From contig NZ_BCPY01000015.1 of assembly GCF_001544195.1 (NCBI RefSeq), positions 1-48,995 of the forward strand: a DNA stretch of 48,995 nt. Direction: 5' to 3'. The translations under genes and the position numbers were made by a program. Shown here piece after piece: positions 35,396-45,636 of the stretch. This stretch comes from Tetragenococcus solitarius NBRC 100494. GTDB lineage: Bacteria; Bacillota; Bacilli; Lactobacillales; Enterococcaceae. Numbering within the stretch: position 1 is the first letter of the stretch; each line of letters begins with the position of its first letter. The notes under the pieces were generated by a model that was given only the letters and a program-made list of their open reading frames with translations, was not told where the DNA came from and made no database searches.

Positions 35396-35878
35396 ATGAA
35401 AAATTTTATCGCAGAAAACGCGACAATTGTTGGAGATGTCACTTTAGGTAAAGAGGTAACGATTTGGTTTAACAGTGTGCTTCGTGGTGATTACGCACCT
35501 ATTTTTGTAGGAGATCGGACGAATGTTCAAGATGGAATGGTGATTCATGTTGATCATGATATTTCTTGTGTGCTTGGTAATAACATTACTGTAGGTCATC
35601 AGTGCCTGTTGCATGACTGTAAAATTGAAGACGGCGCTTTAATCGGTATGGGTTCGATTGTTATGAATAACGTAGTGGTAGGTGAGAATAGTATGATTGG
35701 TGCTGGTTCTTTAGTGACTCAAGGAGCAGTGATTCCGCCAAATAGCTTAGCTTTAGGACGCCCAGCAAGAGTTATCCGTGAATTAACACCAGAAGAAATC
35801 AAAGCCAATAAAGAAAATGTGGATCATTATTGCCAATTAGGGCAAGACTATCTAAACGGAAAATATAGTGATTACTAA
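35396..35878 (+). CDS. Gamma-carbonic-anhydrase family protein
   Basis: Left-handed beta-helix protein of 160 residues built from hexapeptide repeats (for example VIHVDHDISCVLGNNITVGHQ and ALIGMGSIVMNNVVVGENSMIGAGSL in shorter steps). The zinc-ligand histidines of the gamma-CA / PaaY group appear in VIHVDH, VGHQC and LLHDC. It could be a carbonic anhydrase or a related acyl-CoA-thioesterase-like or assembly protein; members of this group are often inactive as CA. RBS AGAAGGGAG precedes ATG 35396. It stands alone downstream of the 41-bp repeats. Confidence 0.85.
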   Translation: MKNFIAENATIVGDVTLGKEVTIWFNSVLRGDYAPIFVGDRTNVQDGMVIHVDHDISCVLGNNITVGHQCLLHDCKIEDGALIGMGSIVMNNVVVGENSMIGAGSLVTQGAVIPPNSLALGRPARVIRELTPEEIKANKENVDHYCQLGQDYLNGKYSDY

Positions 35879-35982
35879 AATGGTGCTTGGTAAAATACCG
35901 CTTATGCTTTTGGCAATGACAAAACATTTTACGTAACAACAAAATTAACGACGATTTGAATACAACAGTTATTTAATGGGCA

Positions 35983-36020
35983 TAAAAAAGATGCTAGCTC
36001 AATAGATTGGAGCTAGCACC
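35983..36020 (-). terminator. Terminator of clpP
   Basis: GATGCTAGCTC and GAGCTAGCACC form a 9-10 bp stem. Read on the minus strand it is followed by CTTTTTTATG. Confidence 0.82.
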
Positions 36021-36031
36021 TCATTTATTAT

Positions 36032-36613
36032 TTATTTGTTGGTCATAATTTCATCAATTAACCCATATTCTTTGGCTTCTTCAGCTGTCATATAGTTATC
36101 GCGGTCGGTATCGCGTTTAATGACATCAATTGGTTGACCTGTACGTTCTGCCAAGATTTCATTTAAGCGATCACGTGTTTTTAAGATATGACGAGCAGCA
36201 ATCTCAATTTCAGTGGCTTGCCCTTGCGCACCGCCTAATGGTTGGTGAATCAAAATTTCAGCATTTGGTAAAGCAAAGCGTTTGCCCTTAGTACCAGCTG
36301 TTAGTAAGAAGCTTCCCATAGAAGCAGCCATACCTAAAACGATTGTTTGTACGTCTGCTTTGACGAAGTTAATGGTATCATAAATGGCAAAGCCAGCTGT
36401 CACACTACCACCTGGTGAATTAATATATAGATAGATATCTTTTTCTGAATCTTGTGCATCCAAAAATAGTAGTTGTGAAATGATGGAGTTTGATAGGTCA
36501 TCTGTCACCTCACCACTTAACATAATAATACGGTCTTTTAATAAGCGAGAATAAATATCATACGCTCTTTCCCCGTGGGAAGATTGTTCAATTACTGTTG
36601 GAATCAAATTCAT
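36032..36613 (-). CDS. clpP: ATP-dependent Clp protease proteolytic subunit
   Basis: Self-compartmentalised serine protease subunit of 193 residues, forming tetradecamers with Clp ATPases for protein quality control. The catalytic triad is exactly placed: Ser98 in GMAASMGSF, His123 in LIHQPLGG and Asp172 in DRDNYM. The N-terminal [10 protein letters not shown] is typical. RBS AAGGAGGAACAC precedes the ATG. A CtsR repeat overlaps its promoter, so it should be derepressed in heat and other protein stress. Confidence 0.97.
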   Translation of the reverse strand: MNLIPTVIEQSSHGERAYDIYSRLLKDRIIMLSGEVTDDLSNSIISQLLFLDAQDSEKDIYLYINSPGGSVTAGFAIYDTINFVKADVQTIVLGMAASMGSFLLTAGTKGKRFALPNAEILIHQPLGGAQGQATEIEIAARHILKTRDRLNEILAERTGQPIDVIKRDTDRDNYMTAEEAKEYGLIDEIMTNK

Positions 36614-36718
36614 TTAGTGTTCCTCCTTATTTTTAAATCATAGAAAATTTTGACGTCTAAAAACTATTTTATCATTAAAAAACGAATTTATCACGCCAAA
36701 ATCTCTTTTCTAATTGAC

Positions 36719-36747
36719 AGTATACACATTTGGTCAATAAAGGTCAA
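36719..36747 (-). promoter_or_regulatory. clpP promoter
   Basis: On the minus strand TTGACC (36742-36747), 17-bp spacer, TATACT (36719-36724). The -35 lies within the CtsR box. Confidence 0.8.
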
Positions 36748-36748
36748 A
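36732..36748. promoter_or_regulatory. CtsR operator
   Basis: Direct heptads GGTCAAT-AAA-GGTCAAA match the CtsR consensus (RGTCAAA-NAN-RGTCAAA). They cover the clpP -35 and spacer. CtsR is the class III heat-shock repressor of Firmicutes. Confidence 0.85.
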
Positions 36749-36826
36749 TATAAAACCTTGGATATAAAGAAGAAAATTTGGTAAGATAAACTCATCCAGT
36801 AAAACTTAGACAAGGAGGCAAGTTAG

Positions 36827-37345
36827 ATGAAAGTTTTTTTCGCAGGTTTATTAGGGGTATTAGTAGGTGCAATTATTGTGGCTATTGCATTTAACTTACG
36901 TATACGATTTGATCAACGTAAAGATGAAAAACGGCGAATGCTAGAGCATAGAGTCAAAGAAATTGAAACTTTGGTTCTATTAAATAAAAAAATAGTCGAG
37001 ATTTTAGATAAACGTGTCATCATGATGGAACAATATACTAGCTTTAATGCCTTTGATGATTGTTACATTACAGTAGACGATTATATTTATTTGCATTCTT
37101 TTGCTGCACAAAATAGCTTTTATTTACCTAATTATTTTTTAGATGAATTTTTTAAAAGAATCGCTACTCGTAAAGTTGTTTTATCCCCTGAAGAGACCGT
37201 TCAAATTGGTGGGTATACCTTTAAAGGTGCACGTATGTTAGTGGAAGAACTTTCCGATGAATTAACCGAAATGATTTATGAAAAGAAAAATCAAATGAAA
37301 AAGCTAAGCGATGAACCACTGACTTATTTTTCCAAACCTCTCTAA
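36827..37345 (+). CDS. Unknown membrane-anchored protein
   Basis: Protein of 172 residues that I do not recognise. It has one N-terminal membrane helix (about residues 3-23, VFFAGLLGVLVGAIIVAIAF), then a basic juxtamembrane stretch RKDEKRRM and a soluble domain predicted cytoplasmic by the positive-inside rule. The soluble part has a helical KEIETLVLLNKKIVEIL segment and Tyr/Phe-rich blocks (DDYIYLHSFAAQNSFYLPNYF). RBS AAGGAGGCAAG is excellent. It is divergent from clpP, and the shared gap carries the CtsR box, so co-regulation is possible but unproven. A weak promoter candidate TTGGAT-18-TAAGAT lies just upstream. Confidence 0.75.
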   Translation: MKVFFAGLLGVLVGAIIVAIAFNLRIRFDQRKDEKRRMLEHRVKEIETLVLLNKKIVEILDKRVIMMEQYTSFNAFDDCYITVDDYIYLHSFAAQNSFYLPNYFLDEFFKRIATRKVVLSPEETVQIGGYTFKGARMLVEELSDELTEMIYEKKNQMKKLSDEPLTYFSKPL

Positions 37346-37355
37346 TAAGCCAAAG

Positions 37356-37491
37356 GGTGCTGTGACATAAGTCTTTTGATATTAAAACATTCGAAAAATA
37401 AAAAGACAATTTCTGCGATTAATTGCTTTGCTTGAAGCTACAGCAGAGAAGATAGAATAGCTAATTCTGTTGATTGTCATTCGAGTGTTTC
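37356..37491. repeat. Palindromic element E, divergent copy 4
   Basis: It begins GTGCTGTGACATAAGT like the valS-folC copy. AAACATTCGA and GACAAT on the left are inverted against ATTGTCATTCGAGTGTTT on the right. The core holds CTGC / GCAG and GCTT / AAGC hairpins. It follows the unknown membrane gene and may serve as its terminator. Confidence 0.5.
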
Positions 37492-37522
37492 CTATTGTAT
37501 GTACTTATGGCATAGCGCTTTT

Positions 37523-37551
37523 TTGTTGATTTTTTCTATACGTGTTACAAT
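37523..37551 (+). promoter_or_regulatory. Promoter of glycerophosphodiesterase-miaA-hflX unit
   Basis: TTGTTG (37523-37528), 17-bp spacer, TACAAT (37546-37551). Confidence 0.7.
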
Positions 37552-37573
37552 AACTCTGATTGGAGTGAGATCA

Positions 37574-38311
37574 ATGAAAATTTTTGCTCATAGAGGAGCT
37601 AGTGGAACAAGGCCAGAAAATACACTGCCTTCGTTTGCTGAAGCGATCCGCGCAGGAGCAGAAGGAATTGAACTAGACGTGCAATTAACCAAAGATAATG
37701 AACTAGTTGTCATGCATGATGAACAGGTAAATCGCACCACCAATGGTAAGGGAGCTATTAAAGATAAAACACTGGCGGATATAAAGGCACTGAATGCAGG
37801 AAGTTGGTTTGATGAAAAATATGAATCAACCAAAGTTCCTACCTTAAAAGAAGTGATTGATTTACTTGTTGCGCGTAATTATCGTGGAATTGTAGAAATC
37901 GAGTTTAAGACAAATGTAGAAGCATATCCTGGTATTGAAGAAAAGGTTTCAAGTCTTATGACTAGCCAAGAATGGCCCTTTACTTATTGGTATTGTAGTT
38001 TGAACGTTGATACACTAGAAAGAATCCACAAAATTGAACCTAAGACGCGCATCGATTTAGTTATGAGAAACTCCGAAGAGGCAACGACTACGGCTTTAGA
38101 TCGTTCATATATTAAGGGGATTCACCCAAGAATTGACTGGGCTTTAGAACATGATGCGGAAGTTCCGAATTATCCTATCGATGTACGTCCTTGGACAGTT
38201 AACGACGAAGAGACGTTAACAAAAGTGATGGAATTACAAGTAGCGGGCGTGTTTACAGATTTTCCTGAAGAGATATCGGCCGCAAGAAGAAAGAATCAAC
38301 AAAAGACATGA
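37574..38311 (+). CDS. Glycerophosphodiester phosphodiesterase
   Basis: Cytoplasmic GDPD-family enzyme of about 245 residues (UgpQ-like), hydrolysing glycerophosphodiesters to glycerol 3-phosphate and an alcohol. The TIM-barrel signature is clear: HRGASGTRPENT at residues 6-17 and GIELDVQLTKDNELVVMHDE near residue 40, giving the metal-binding Glu-Asp and catalytic His. I start at ATG 37574 after GGAGTGAG; the open frame reaches back 25 codons across the promoter. No signal peptide is present. Its stop overlaps the miaA start (ATGA). Confidence 0.9.
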   Translation: MKIFAHRGASGTRPENTLPSFAEAIRAGAEGIELDVQLTKDNELVVMHDEQVNRTTNGKGAIKDKTLADIKALNAGSWFDEKYESTKVPTLKEVIDLLVARNYRGIVEIEFKTNVEAYPGIEEKVSSLMTSQEWPFTYWYCSLNVDTLERIHKIEPKTRIDLVMRNSEEATTTALDRSYIKGIHPRIDWALEHDAEVPNYPIDVRPWTVNDEETLTKVMELQVAGVFTDFPEEISAARRKNQQKT

Positions 38312-39231
38312 AAAAAGTATTAGTGATTGCAGGTCCAACGGCTGTGGGAAAGACTGCCCTTAGTATTCAGTTGGCTAAGTATTTCGACGGCGAAATTATT
38401 AGTGGAGATTCTATGCAAATTTATCGTCAGTTAGATATCGGAACAGCTAAAGTTACTGAACAAGAAAAAGAGAGAATTTCTCACCATTTAATCGATATTT
38501 GTGACGTCGGTCAACGTTATTCGGTAGCCGATTTTCAAAAACAAGGACGACAAAAAATCGCAGAAATCGTTCATCGAGGTCATCTGCCAATTGTTGTTGG
38601 AGGGACTGGGTTGTACATCCAATCCCTCCTTTATGATTATCAATTAGGAACAAAAGAAGAAACGGATCAGTCCATTCGACAAAAGTATGAAGCTTTTGCG
38701 CAAAAAAACGGGTCTCAAGCTCTTTATGCCTTATTACAAGAAAAGGACCCATTAGCAGCTCAAAAAATTCATGCCAATAATCAACGTAGAGTGATCCGTG
38801 CTTTGGAAGTGATTGAAACTACAGGAGAAAGTATTGCCGCTCCTAAAAAAACACCTGAGAGTTTATACGATAGTTTTATGATTGGGCTAACAACTGAGCG
38901 CTCACTTTTATATGAACGTATCAATAAACGTGTGGATGATATGTTGCAAAAAGGTCTAGTTGAAGAGGCAGCATTTATAAAAGAGTATCCAGATAGTCAA
39001 GCAGCCAAAGGAATCGGCTATAAGGAATTTTTTTCTTATTTTGCAGGAGAACGTTCATTAGAACAAACAGCTGCGCTTATTAAACAAAATTCTAGGCGTT
39101 ACGCTAAAAGACAGTTGACTTGGTTTAACAACCGAATGTGTTTTCATTGGTTCGATTTACTCCAAGACCCTGAAGCAGTATCTAAAGTAAAAACAGAAGT
39201 CGCTAACTGGTTGGAGGTGAATTATGGCTAA
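38308..39231 (+). CDS. miaA: tRNA dimethylallyltransferase
   Basis: Cytoplasmic enzyme of 307 residues that adds a dimethylallyl group to A37 of tRNAs reading UNN codons. The P-loop AGPTAVGKTALS lies at residues 8-19. SGDSMQIYRQLDIGTAK and VGGTGLYIQSLLY are conserved family blocks. It overlaps the preceding gene by 4 bp and hflX by 8 bp, so the three are translationally coupled. The miaA-hflX pairing is common in bacteria. Confidence 0.95.
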   Translation: MKKVLVIAGPTAVGKTALSIQLAKYFDGEIISGDSMQIYRQLDIGTAKVTEQEKERISHHLIDICDVGQRYSVADFQKQGRQKIAEIVHRGHLPIVVGGTGLYIQSLLYDYQLGTKEETDQSIRQKYEAFAQKNGSQALYALLQEKDPLAAQKIHANNQRRVIRALEVIETTGESIAAPKKTPESLYDSFMIGLTTERSLLYERINKRVDDMLQKGLVEEAAFIKEYPDSQAAKGIGYKEFFSYFAGERSLEQTAALIKQNSRRYAKRQLTWFNNRMCFHWFDLLQDPEAVSKVKTEVANWLEVNYG

Positions 39232-40468
39232 AACAGAACGAGTGGTACTAGTGGGTGTCCAGACCCCAGAAAATTTTCATACCTTTGAAGAATCTATGGA
39301 AGAATTAGAAAACTTAGCACAAACGGCAAATGGAAAGGTCGTTTCTTCTATCAGACAAAATCGCGATCAATTTGATCACCAGACAATTATTGGTAAAGGA
39401 AAATTGCAAGAATTACAGGAATTAATCGAAGTATCTGAAATTGATTTGGTAATTTTTAATCATGAATTAACACCTAGACAAGGACAATTAATTGAAGAAG
39501 CATTAGAGACACCAACAATTGATCGTATTCAATTAATTTTGGATATTTTCGCTCAACGTGCACGTTCCAAAGAAGGGAAGCTGCAAGTGGAACTGGCACA
39601 ATTGGAATATTCTTTTCCTCGTATTATTGGTCAAGGAAAGACCTTATCTCGTTTAGGCGGTGGAATTGGGACTAGAGGTCCTGGTGAAACGAAATTAGAA
39701 ACAGACCGCCGTTTAATTCGTAAAAAAATGACAAGTATCCGTCGCGAGTTAAAAGAAGTGGAGGCTCATCGCAAGCGGACACGTCAACAACGTAATGAGC
39801 AACAAGTCTATCAAATTGGTTTAGTGGGTTATACCAACTCAGGTAAATCAACACTATTAAATTTATTAACAAGTGCGGATACCTATGAAAAAGACCAACT
39901 GTTTGCTACTTTAGATCCGTTAACGAAAAAGTGGCGTCTACCTGAAGGATTTGAAGTGACCATTACAGATACGGTCGGATTTATACAAGACTTACCTACA
40001 CAATTAGTGGATGCTTTTCATTCTACTTTAGAAGAAAGTCAAAACATGGATTTATTGTTACATGTGATTGATGCTTCGGCCAAGAATCGGCAGCAACAGG
40101 AACAAACAGTGATAGAATCAATGGATGAATTGCAGTTGCGACAAATTCCTGTATTGGTTGTTTATAACAAGGCAGATTTAATTGAAAAAGATTCATTTGT
40201 ACCGACATTATTTCCGAATGTTTTACTTTCAGCGAAGGATCCTGCTAGCAAAGATCAGTTAGTTGAGGCGATTAAATCGATTATGATGGAACAATTACAG
40301 CCTTATACATTAGTGTTGGCGCCGGATGAAGGTCGTTTATTAGAGCAGTTGAAACAAAATACCTTAGTCGTTTCGACCGATTTTGAAGAAAAAAAGCAAG
40401 AGTATATAGTAAAAGGCTTTGCTAAAGAGAACTCTTTTGCTATTACACATATGAATCAAACAAAGTAG
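39224..40468 (+). CDS. hflX: GTPase HflX
   Basis: Ribosome-associated GTPase of 414 residues involved in splitting or rescuing stalled ribosomes under stress. The N-terminal HflX domain contains RQNRDQFDHQTIIGKGKLQE and a conserved LSRLGGGIGTRGPGETKLE near residue 145. The G domain has G1 GYTNSGKST, G3 DTVGFIQDLP and G4 NKAD. The start ATG at 39224 lies inside the end of miaA, after GGAGGTG. A terminator follows, ahead of glnR. Confidence 0.95.
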   Translation: MAKTERVVLVGVQTPENFHTFEESMEELENLAQTANGKVVSSIRQNRDQFDHQTIIGKGKLQELQELIEVSEIDLVIFNHELTPRQGQLIEEALETPTIDRIQLILDIFAQRARSKEGKLQVELAQLEYSFPRIIGQGKTLSRLGGGIGTRGPGETKLETDRRLIRKKMTSIRRELKEVEAHRKRTRQQRNEQQVYQIGLVGYTNSGKSTLLNLLTSADTYEKDQLFATLDPLTKKWRLPEGFEVTITDTVGFIQDLPTQLVDAFHSTLEESQNMDLLLHVIDASAKNRQQQEQTVIESMDELQLRQIPVLVVYNKADLIEKDSFVPTLFPNVLLSAKDPASKDQLVEAIKSIMMEQLQPYTLVLAPDEGRLLEQLKQNTLVVSTDFEEKKQEYIVKGFAKENSFAITHMNQTK

Positions 40469-40500
40469 AAGTGGTCGGAGGAAATTCTGACTACTTTTTT
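40469..40500 (+). terminator. Terminator of the gdpD-miaA-hflX unit
   Basis: AAGTGGTCG pairs with TGACTACTT (one G-U) around GGAGGAAATTC-type loop bases, followed by TTTTT. Confidence 0.75.
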
Positions 40501-40501
40501 G

Positions 40502-40518
40502 TGTGAGCTTTTCTTACA
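40502..40518 (+). promoter_or_regulatory. GlnR operator
   Basis: TGTGA-N7-TTACA fits the GlnR/TnrA consensus TGTNA-N7-TNACA and lies just upstream of the glnR -35. It implies autorepression of glnRA when nitrogen is plentiful. Confidence 0.85.
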
Positions 40519-40525
40519 TAAACTG

Positions 40526-40554
40526 TTGACAGAAATTTTATAAATTGGTATAGT
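40526..40554 (+). promoter_or_regulatory. glnRA promoter
   Basis: Consensus TTGACA (40526-40531), 17-bp spacer, TATAGT (40549-40554). Confidence 0.9.
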
Positions 40555-40596
40555 TTCAAAGTAGGTGGAGCAACTTAAGGAAAGAGGAGTAAGCGT

Positions 40597-40977
40597 ATGA
40601 GTGAAAAAGAGCTGCGTCGTTCCATGTCTGTTTTTCCAATTGGTACAGTTATAAAACTGACGGATTTAAGTGCACGCCAAATCCGTTACTATGAAGAACA
40701 AGATTTGATTCATCCTGAAAGAAGTGAAGGCAACCGACGCTTATATTCCTTAAACGATATTGACGTGTTGTTGGAAATCAAAGATTATCTTTCAGATGGG
40801 TTGAATATGGCTGGCATCAAACGTGTGTACAAGATGCAAAAAGAAGAAGAGAAAAAAGCAAGAAACAAAAAACCACTTACCGATAAGGATGTTCGCCGTA
40901 TTTTTTACGACGAGATCTTATCCCAAGGAGGGCTTAATCCAAAAAATCCATTTGATACAAATCGCCCTAAGCTATAG
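40597..40977 (+). CDS. glnR: Nitrogen repressor GlnR
   Basis: MerR-family transcription factor of 126 residues that represses glutamine synthetase and ammonium-assimilation genes in complex with feedback-inhibited GlnA. The DNA-binding part shows LSARQIRYYEEQDLIHPERS and NRRLYSLNDIDVLLEI. The flexible C-terminus ends PFDTNRPKL and is the usual site of GlnA contact. RBS AAGAGGAG precedes the ATG. glnA follows after 57 bp, presumably on the same transcript from the GlnR-controlled promoter. Confidence 0.95.
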   Translation: MSEKELRRSMSVFPIGTVIKLTDLSARQIRYYEEQDLIHPERSEGNRRLYSLNDIDVLLEIKDYLSDGLNMAGIKRVYKMQKEEEKKARNKKPLTDKDVRRIFYDEILSQGGLNPKNPFDTNRPKL

Positions 40978-41034
40978 GCTACAAAATATGTATAAATCTT
41001 TGAATACAAACTGTAAAAAAGAAAGGAAAACAAT

Positions 41035-42375
41035 ATGCCAAAAGTAGACTACACTACAGAACAGATTAAGGAAATTGCCCGCGAAGAAAACGTTCGTTTT
41101 TTACGTTTAATGTTTACCGATGTTAGTGGTATGATAAAAAACGTGGAAGTACCAATCAGTCAGATGGATAAAGTACTGGACCAAAAGATGATGTTTGATG
41201 GTTCTTCTATTGAAGGATTCGTACGGATCGAAGAAAGTGATATGTATTTATATCCTGATTTAACCACTTGGATGATCTTTCCCTGGGAAGCTGAACACGG
41301 CAAAGTTGCACGTTTAATTTGTGATATTTACAATGCAGATGGCACTCCTTTTGCTGGAGATCCAAGAGGAAATTTAAAACGTGTTTTGTGCCACATGCAG
41401 GAATTAGGATTTACTTCTTTTGAATTGGGCCCTGAGCCAGAATTTTTCTTATTCCAATTAGACCAAGATAGAAAGATCACTAAAAACCTAAATGATCATG
41501 GAGGATATTTTGATTTTGCTCCGATGGATTTAGGAGAAAACTGCCGACGCGATATTGTTTTGGAATTAGAAAAATTAGGTTTTGAAGTGGAAGCTTCTCA
41601 TCATGAAGCAGCTCCTGGGCAGCATGAAATTGATTTTAAATACGCAGATGCCATTGATGCTTGTGATAGTATTCAAACATTTAAATTAGTAGTTAAAACG
41701 ATTGCTAGAAAATACGATTTGCATGCGACTTTTATGCCAAAGCCGATGGAAGGCATTGCTGGGTCGGGTATGCATTGTAATATGTCTTTATTTAAAGGCA
41801 ACGAAAATGCCTTTTATGACGAAAATGGTGAATTAGAATTAAGTCAAACAGCTTACCAATTTTTAGCTGGTTTAATTAAACATGCACGGGCCTATACTGC
41901 AGTTTGTGATCCGACAGTTAATTCTTACAAGCGTTTAGTACCTGGTTATGAAGCTCCAGTACATGTTGCCTGGTCCGGTCATAATCGTTCCCCATTAATC
42001 CGTGTGCCTTCTTCTCGCGGTTTATCGACGCGTTTAGAATTGCGTTCAGTCGATCCTTCTGCTAATCCTTATTTGGCACTAGCTGCTTTGCTTGAAGCTG
42101 GTTTAGATGGAATTCAAAATGAACTGGTGCCTCCTGAAGGGGTCGATCGTAATATTTATGTGATGACTGAAGATGAACGAGAAAAAGCGCAAATTTTTGA
42201 TTTACCTTCGACTCTTCATAACGCCTTAAAGGAATTAAAAAATGACTCAGTAATTCTAGAGGCATTAGGTTCACACATTTATGAAAACTTTATTGAAGCC
42301 AAACAGATGGAGTGGGCTGCTTTTAGACAAACTGTATCAGAGTGGGAACGAGAACAATATTTAGAACTTTATTAA
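41035..42375 (+). CDS. glnA: Glutamine synthetase type I
   Basis: Cytoplasmic dodecameric GSI-alpha enzyme of 446 residues that makes glutamine from glutamate, ammonia and ATP. Characteristic blocks are [10 protein letters not shown] near residue 57, EPEFFLF near 135, [10 protein letters not shown] near 243 and [15 protein letters not shown] near 342. The adenylylation loop of the E. coli type is absent, as expected for the GlnR-partner class. RBS AGAAAGGA precedes ATG 41035. Its transcript runs into the pyrG promoter region; the pyrG leader terminator is the first stop after it. Confidence 0.97.
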   Translation: MPKVDYTTEQIKEIAREENVRFLRLMFTDVSGMIKNVEVPISQMDKVLDQKMMFDGSSIEGFVRIEESDMYLYPDLTTWMIFPWEAEHGKVARLICDIYNADGTPFAGDPRGNLKRVLCHMQELGFTSFELGPEPEFFLFQLDQDRKITKNLNDHGGYFDFAPMDLGENCRRDIVLELEKLGFEVEASHHEAAPGQHEIDFKYADAIDACDSIQTFKLVVKTIARKYDLHATFMPKPMEGIAGSGMHCNMSLFKGNENAFYDENGELELSQTAYQFLAGLIKHARAYTAVCDPTVNSYKRLVPGYEAPVHVAWSGHNRSPLIRVPSSRGLSTRLELRSVDPSANPYLALAALLEAGLDGIQNELVPPEGVDRNIYVMTEDEREKAQIFDLPSTLHNALKELKNDSVILEALGSHIYENFIEAKQMEWAAFRQTVSEWEREQYLELY

Positions 42376-42393
42376 TAAAAATTATTTAAACGA

Positions 42394-42422
42394 TTGACTT
42401 TCTAAAACGAACAAGGTAATAT
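42394..42422 (+). promoter_or_regulatory. pyrG promoter
   Basis: TTGACT (42394-42399), 17-bp spacer, TAATAT (42417-42422). The expected start point is GGGC at 42430. Confidence 0.85.
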
Positions 42423-42429
42423 TTTGCTT

Positions 42430-42512
42430 GGGCGCTCTTATATGAAAAAGAGCTAGGAACGTTTTAGAAAAATTAGGCTCCCTATTCAAGTTGAATAGGG
42501 AGTTTTCTTTTA
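42430..42512 (+). promoter_or_regulatory. pyrG leader attenuator (reiterative GGGC start)
   Basis: The transcript should begin GGGC. A GCTCTT / AAGAGC hairpin follows, then the terminator CTCCCTATTCA / TGAATAGGGAG (42478-42502) with TTTTC. In Bacillus pyrG, low CTP stalls polymerase after GGG, extra G residues are added, and the poly-G tract pairs with the C-rich left arm of the terminator to allow read-through. The same parts are present here. Confidence 0.8.
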
Positions 42513-42543
42513 TTTCTAAATTCAGCACCTGAAAAAAAGATAA

Positions 42544-44163
<1,620 letters not shown>

Positions 44164-44169
44164 AAAGTA

Positions 44170-44202
44170 AACCTCGAAAAGTAGCCTTTTCGAGGTTTTT
44201 TG
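44170..44202 (+). terminator. Terminator of pyrG
   Basis: ACCTCGAAAAG and CTTTTCGAGGT form a perfect 11-bp stem with TTTTTTG after it. Confidence 0.9.
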
Positions 44203-44210
44203 CTGTTAAA

Positions 44211-44457
44211 CGAACAACGCCAAGTAGAAGTAGTGTTCAATCAATAGTTGAACGAACAATGAAAAGTAGAAGTAATGTTCAATCAATAGCTGAACAAACA
44301 ACGTCAAGTAGAAGTAGTGTTCAATCAATGGCTGAACGAACAATGAAAAGTAGAAGTAATGTTCAATCAATAGCTGAACGAACAACGTCAAGTAGAAGTA
44401 GTGTTCAATCAATAGTTGAACGAACAATATAAAGCGCAAATAATGCTCGTTCAATAT
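44211..44457. repeat. Tandem array, six 42-bp units with 84-bp alternation
   Basis: GTTCAATCAAT recurs at 44235, 44277, 44319, 44361 and 44403, exactly 42 bp apart; the sixth unit is degenerate. Units alternate: A type has CAACG(C/T)CAAGTAGAAGTAG, B type has CAATGAAAAGTAGAAGTAA, so the higher-order period is 84 bp. Each unit contains GTTCAA ... TTGAAC (or GTTCA ... TGAAC). The remaining gap to fba (44458-44640) holds only the fba promoter region. Confidence 0.92.
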
Positions 44458-44549
44458 TACAGTAAGAAATTTTTTCTGAAAATTTTCCTTTAATTTGGCT
44501 TTTATGACGCGAAAAAGTTGGAAATTCGACAGAATCCTCTAGATTTAGT

Positions 44550-44577
44550 AGAAAAAGTTTTAATAATTTGCTAAAAT
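44550..44577 (+). promoter_or_regulatory. Candidate fba promoter
   Basis: TAAAAT near 44572 with TAGAAA about 17 bp upstream. The -35 is weak; position is approximate. Confidence 0.35.
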
Positions 44578-44640
44578 AAGGGTGTTGGTTAAGCAAAGCT
44601 TAACAAAAAACGTTTATTTAAAACTTAGGAGGAAACTATT

Positions 44641-45510
44641 ATGCCATTAGTATCAGGATCAGAAATCTTTAAGGCAGCTCGTAAAGGTGGATATGCAATT
44701 GGTGCGTACAATACAAACAACTTAGAATGGACGCAAGCGATCCTTCAATCTGCGCAAGAAAAAAATGCACCCGTATTAATTCAAACTTCTATGGGCGCTG
44801 CTAAATACATGGGCGGTTACAAATTAGTTGTTGATATGGTAAATAACTTAATTGATTCAATGAACATTACCGTCCCTGTTGTTCTTCATTTAGACCACGG
44901 TGAATATGAACATGCATTAGAATGTATCGAAGCTGGATATACTTCAGTAATGTTTGATGGTTCATCTCTTCCTTTTGAAGAAAACTTGGCAAAAACGAAA
45001 GATGTTGTTAAAAGAGCGCATGCAAAAGGCATGTCGGTTGAATGTGAAGTAGGAACAATCGGCGGTGAAGAAGACGGTATTGTGGGTACAGGTGAATTAG
45101 CGGATATCGACGAATGTATTCAAATGGTTAATACAGGAATTGACTTTTTAGCTTGTGGTATTGGAAATATTCACGGTGTTTACCCTGAAAACTGGAAAGG
45201 TTTAGACTTTGATCACTTGCAAGCAATCACAGATGCTGTAGGTAAAGATGTTCCTTTGGTACTTCATGGTGGTTCTGGTATCCCCCAAGATCAAATCGAA
45301 AAAGCAATTACAATGGGAATTTCAAAGGTTAATGTAAACACAGAATTCCAAATTGCATTTGCTAAAGCTACTCGCCAGTATATTGAAGAAGGCAAAGACC
45401 AACAAGGAAAAGGCTTTGACCCACGTAAATTATTAGCGCCTGGTAAAGAAGCGATTATTAAAGAAGCTAAAAACCATATTGATTGGTTCGGTTCAGCTGA
45501 CAAAGCATAA
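44641..45510 (+). CDS. fba: Fructose-bisphosphate aldolase, class II
   Basis: Zinc-dependent glycolytic aldolase of 289 residues, cleaving fructose 1,6-bisphosphate to dihydroxyacetone phosphate and glyceraldehyde 3-phosphate. Landmarks are VLHLDHGEYEHALECI with catalytic Asp85 and zinc ligand His86, the zinc / substrate loop CEVGTIGGEEDGI, and LVLHGGSGIPQDQI near the C-terminus. Codon use is strikingly regular, as in highly expressed genes. RBS TAGGAGGAAAC is strong. It has its own terminator before murA. Confidence 0.97.
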   Translation: MPLVSGSEIFKAARKGGYAIGAYNTNNLEWTQAILQSAQEKNAPVLIQTSMGAAKYMGGYKLVVDMVNNLIDSMNITVPVVLHLDHGEYEHALECIEAGYTSVMFDGSSLPFEENLAKTKDVVKRAHAKGMSVECEVGTIGGEEDGIVGTGELADIDECIQMVNTGIDFLACGIGNIHGVYPENWKGLDFDHLQAITDAVGKDVPLVLHGGSGIPQDQIEKAITMGISKVNVNTEFQIAFAKATRQYIEEGKDQQGKGFDPRKLLAPGKEAIIKEAKNHIDWFGSADKA

Positions 45511-45528
45511 GCCGTTCTTTCAATAGGT

Positions 45529-45563
45529 CTCACGGATCTTATTAGGGATCCGTGAGTTTTTTT
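45529..45563 (+). terminator. Terminator of fba
   Basis: CTCACGGATC and GATCCGTGAG form a perfect 10-bp stem, followed by TTTTTTT. Confidence 0.92.
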
Positions 45564-45586
45564 GGCTTTTTTCAAGTCTTCTGTTA

Positions 45587-45595
45587 TGGTAGAAT
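45587..45595 (+). promoter_or_regulatory. Extended -10 promoter of murA-rho
   Basis: TGGTAGAAT is a TGn-extended -10. The -35 region is only a T-run. Confidence 0.4.
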
Positions 45596-45636
45596 AAATG
45601 CGTATATATCAAATAATAATTAATAGGTGAAAATAA

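Noticed and set aside
44206-44454. Minus-strand 82-codon frame with repeated LFVQLLIEHYFY
   Set aside because: It is the translation of the 42-bp tandem array; 42 is divisible by three, so a frame stays open by default. No ribosome site and no protein-like composition.
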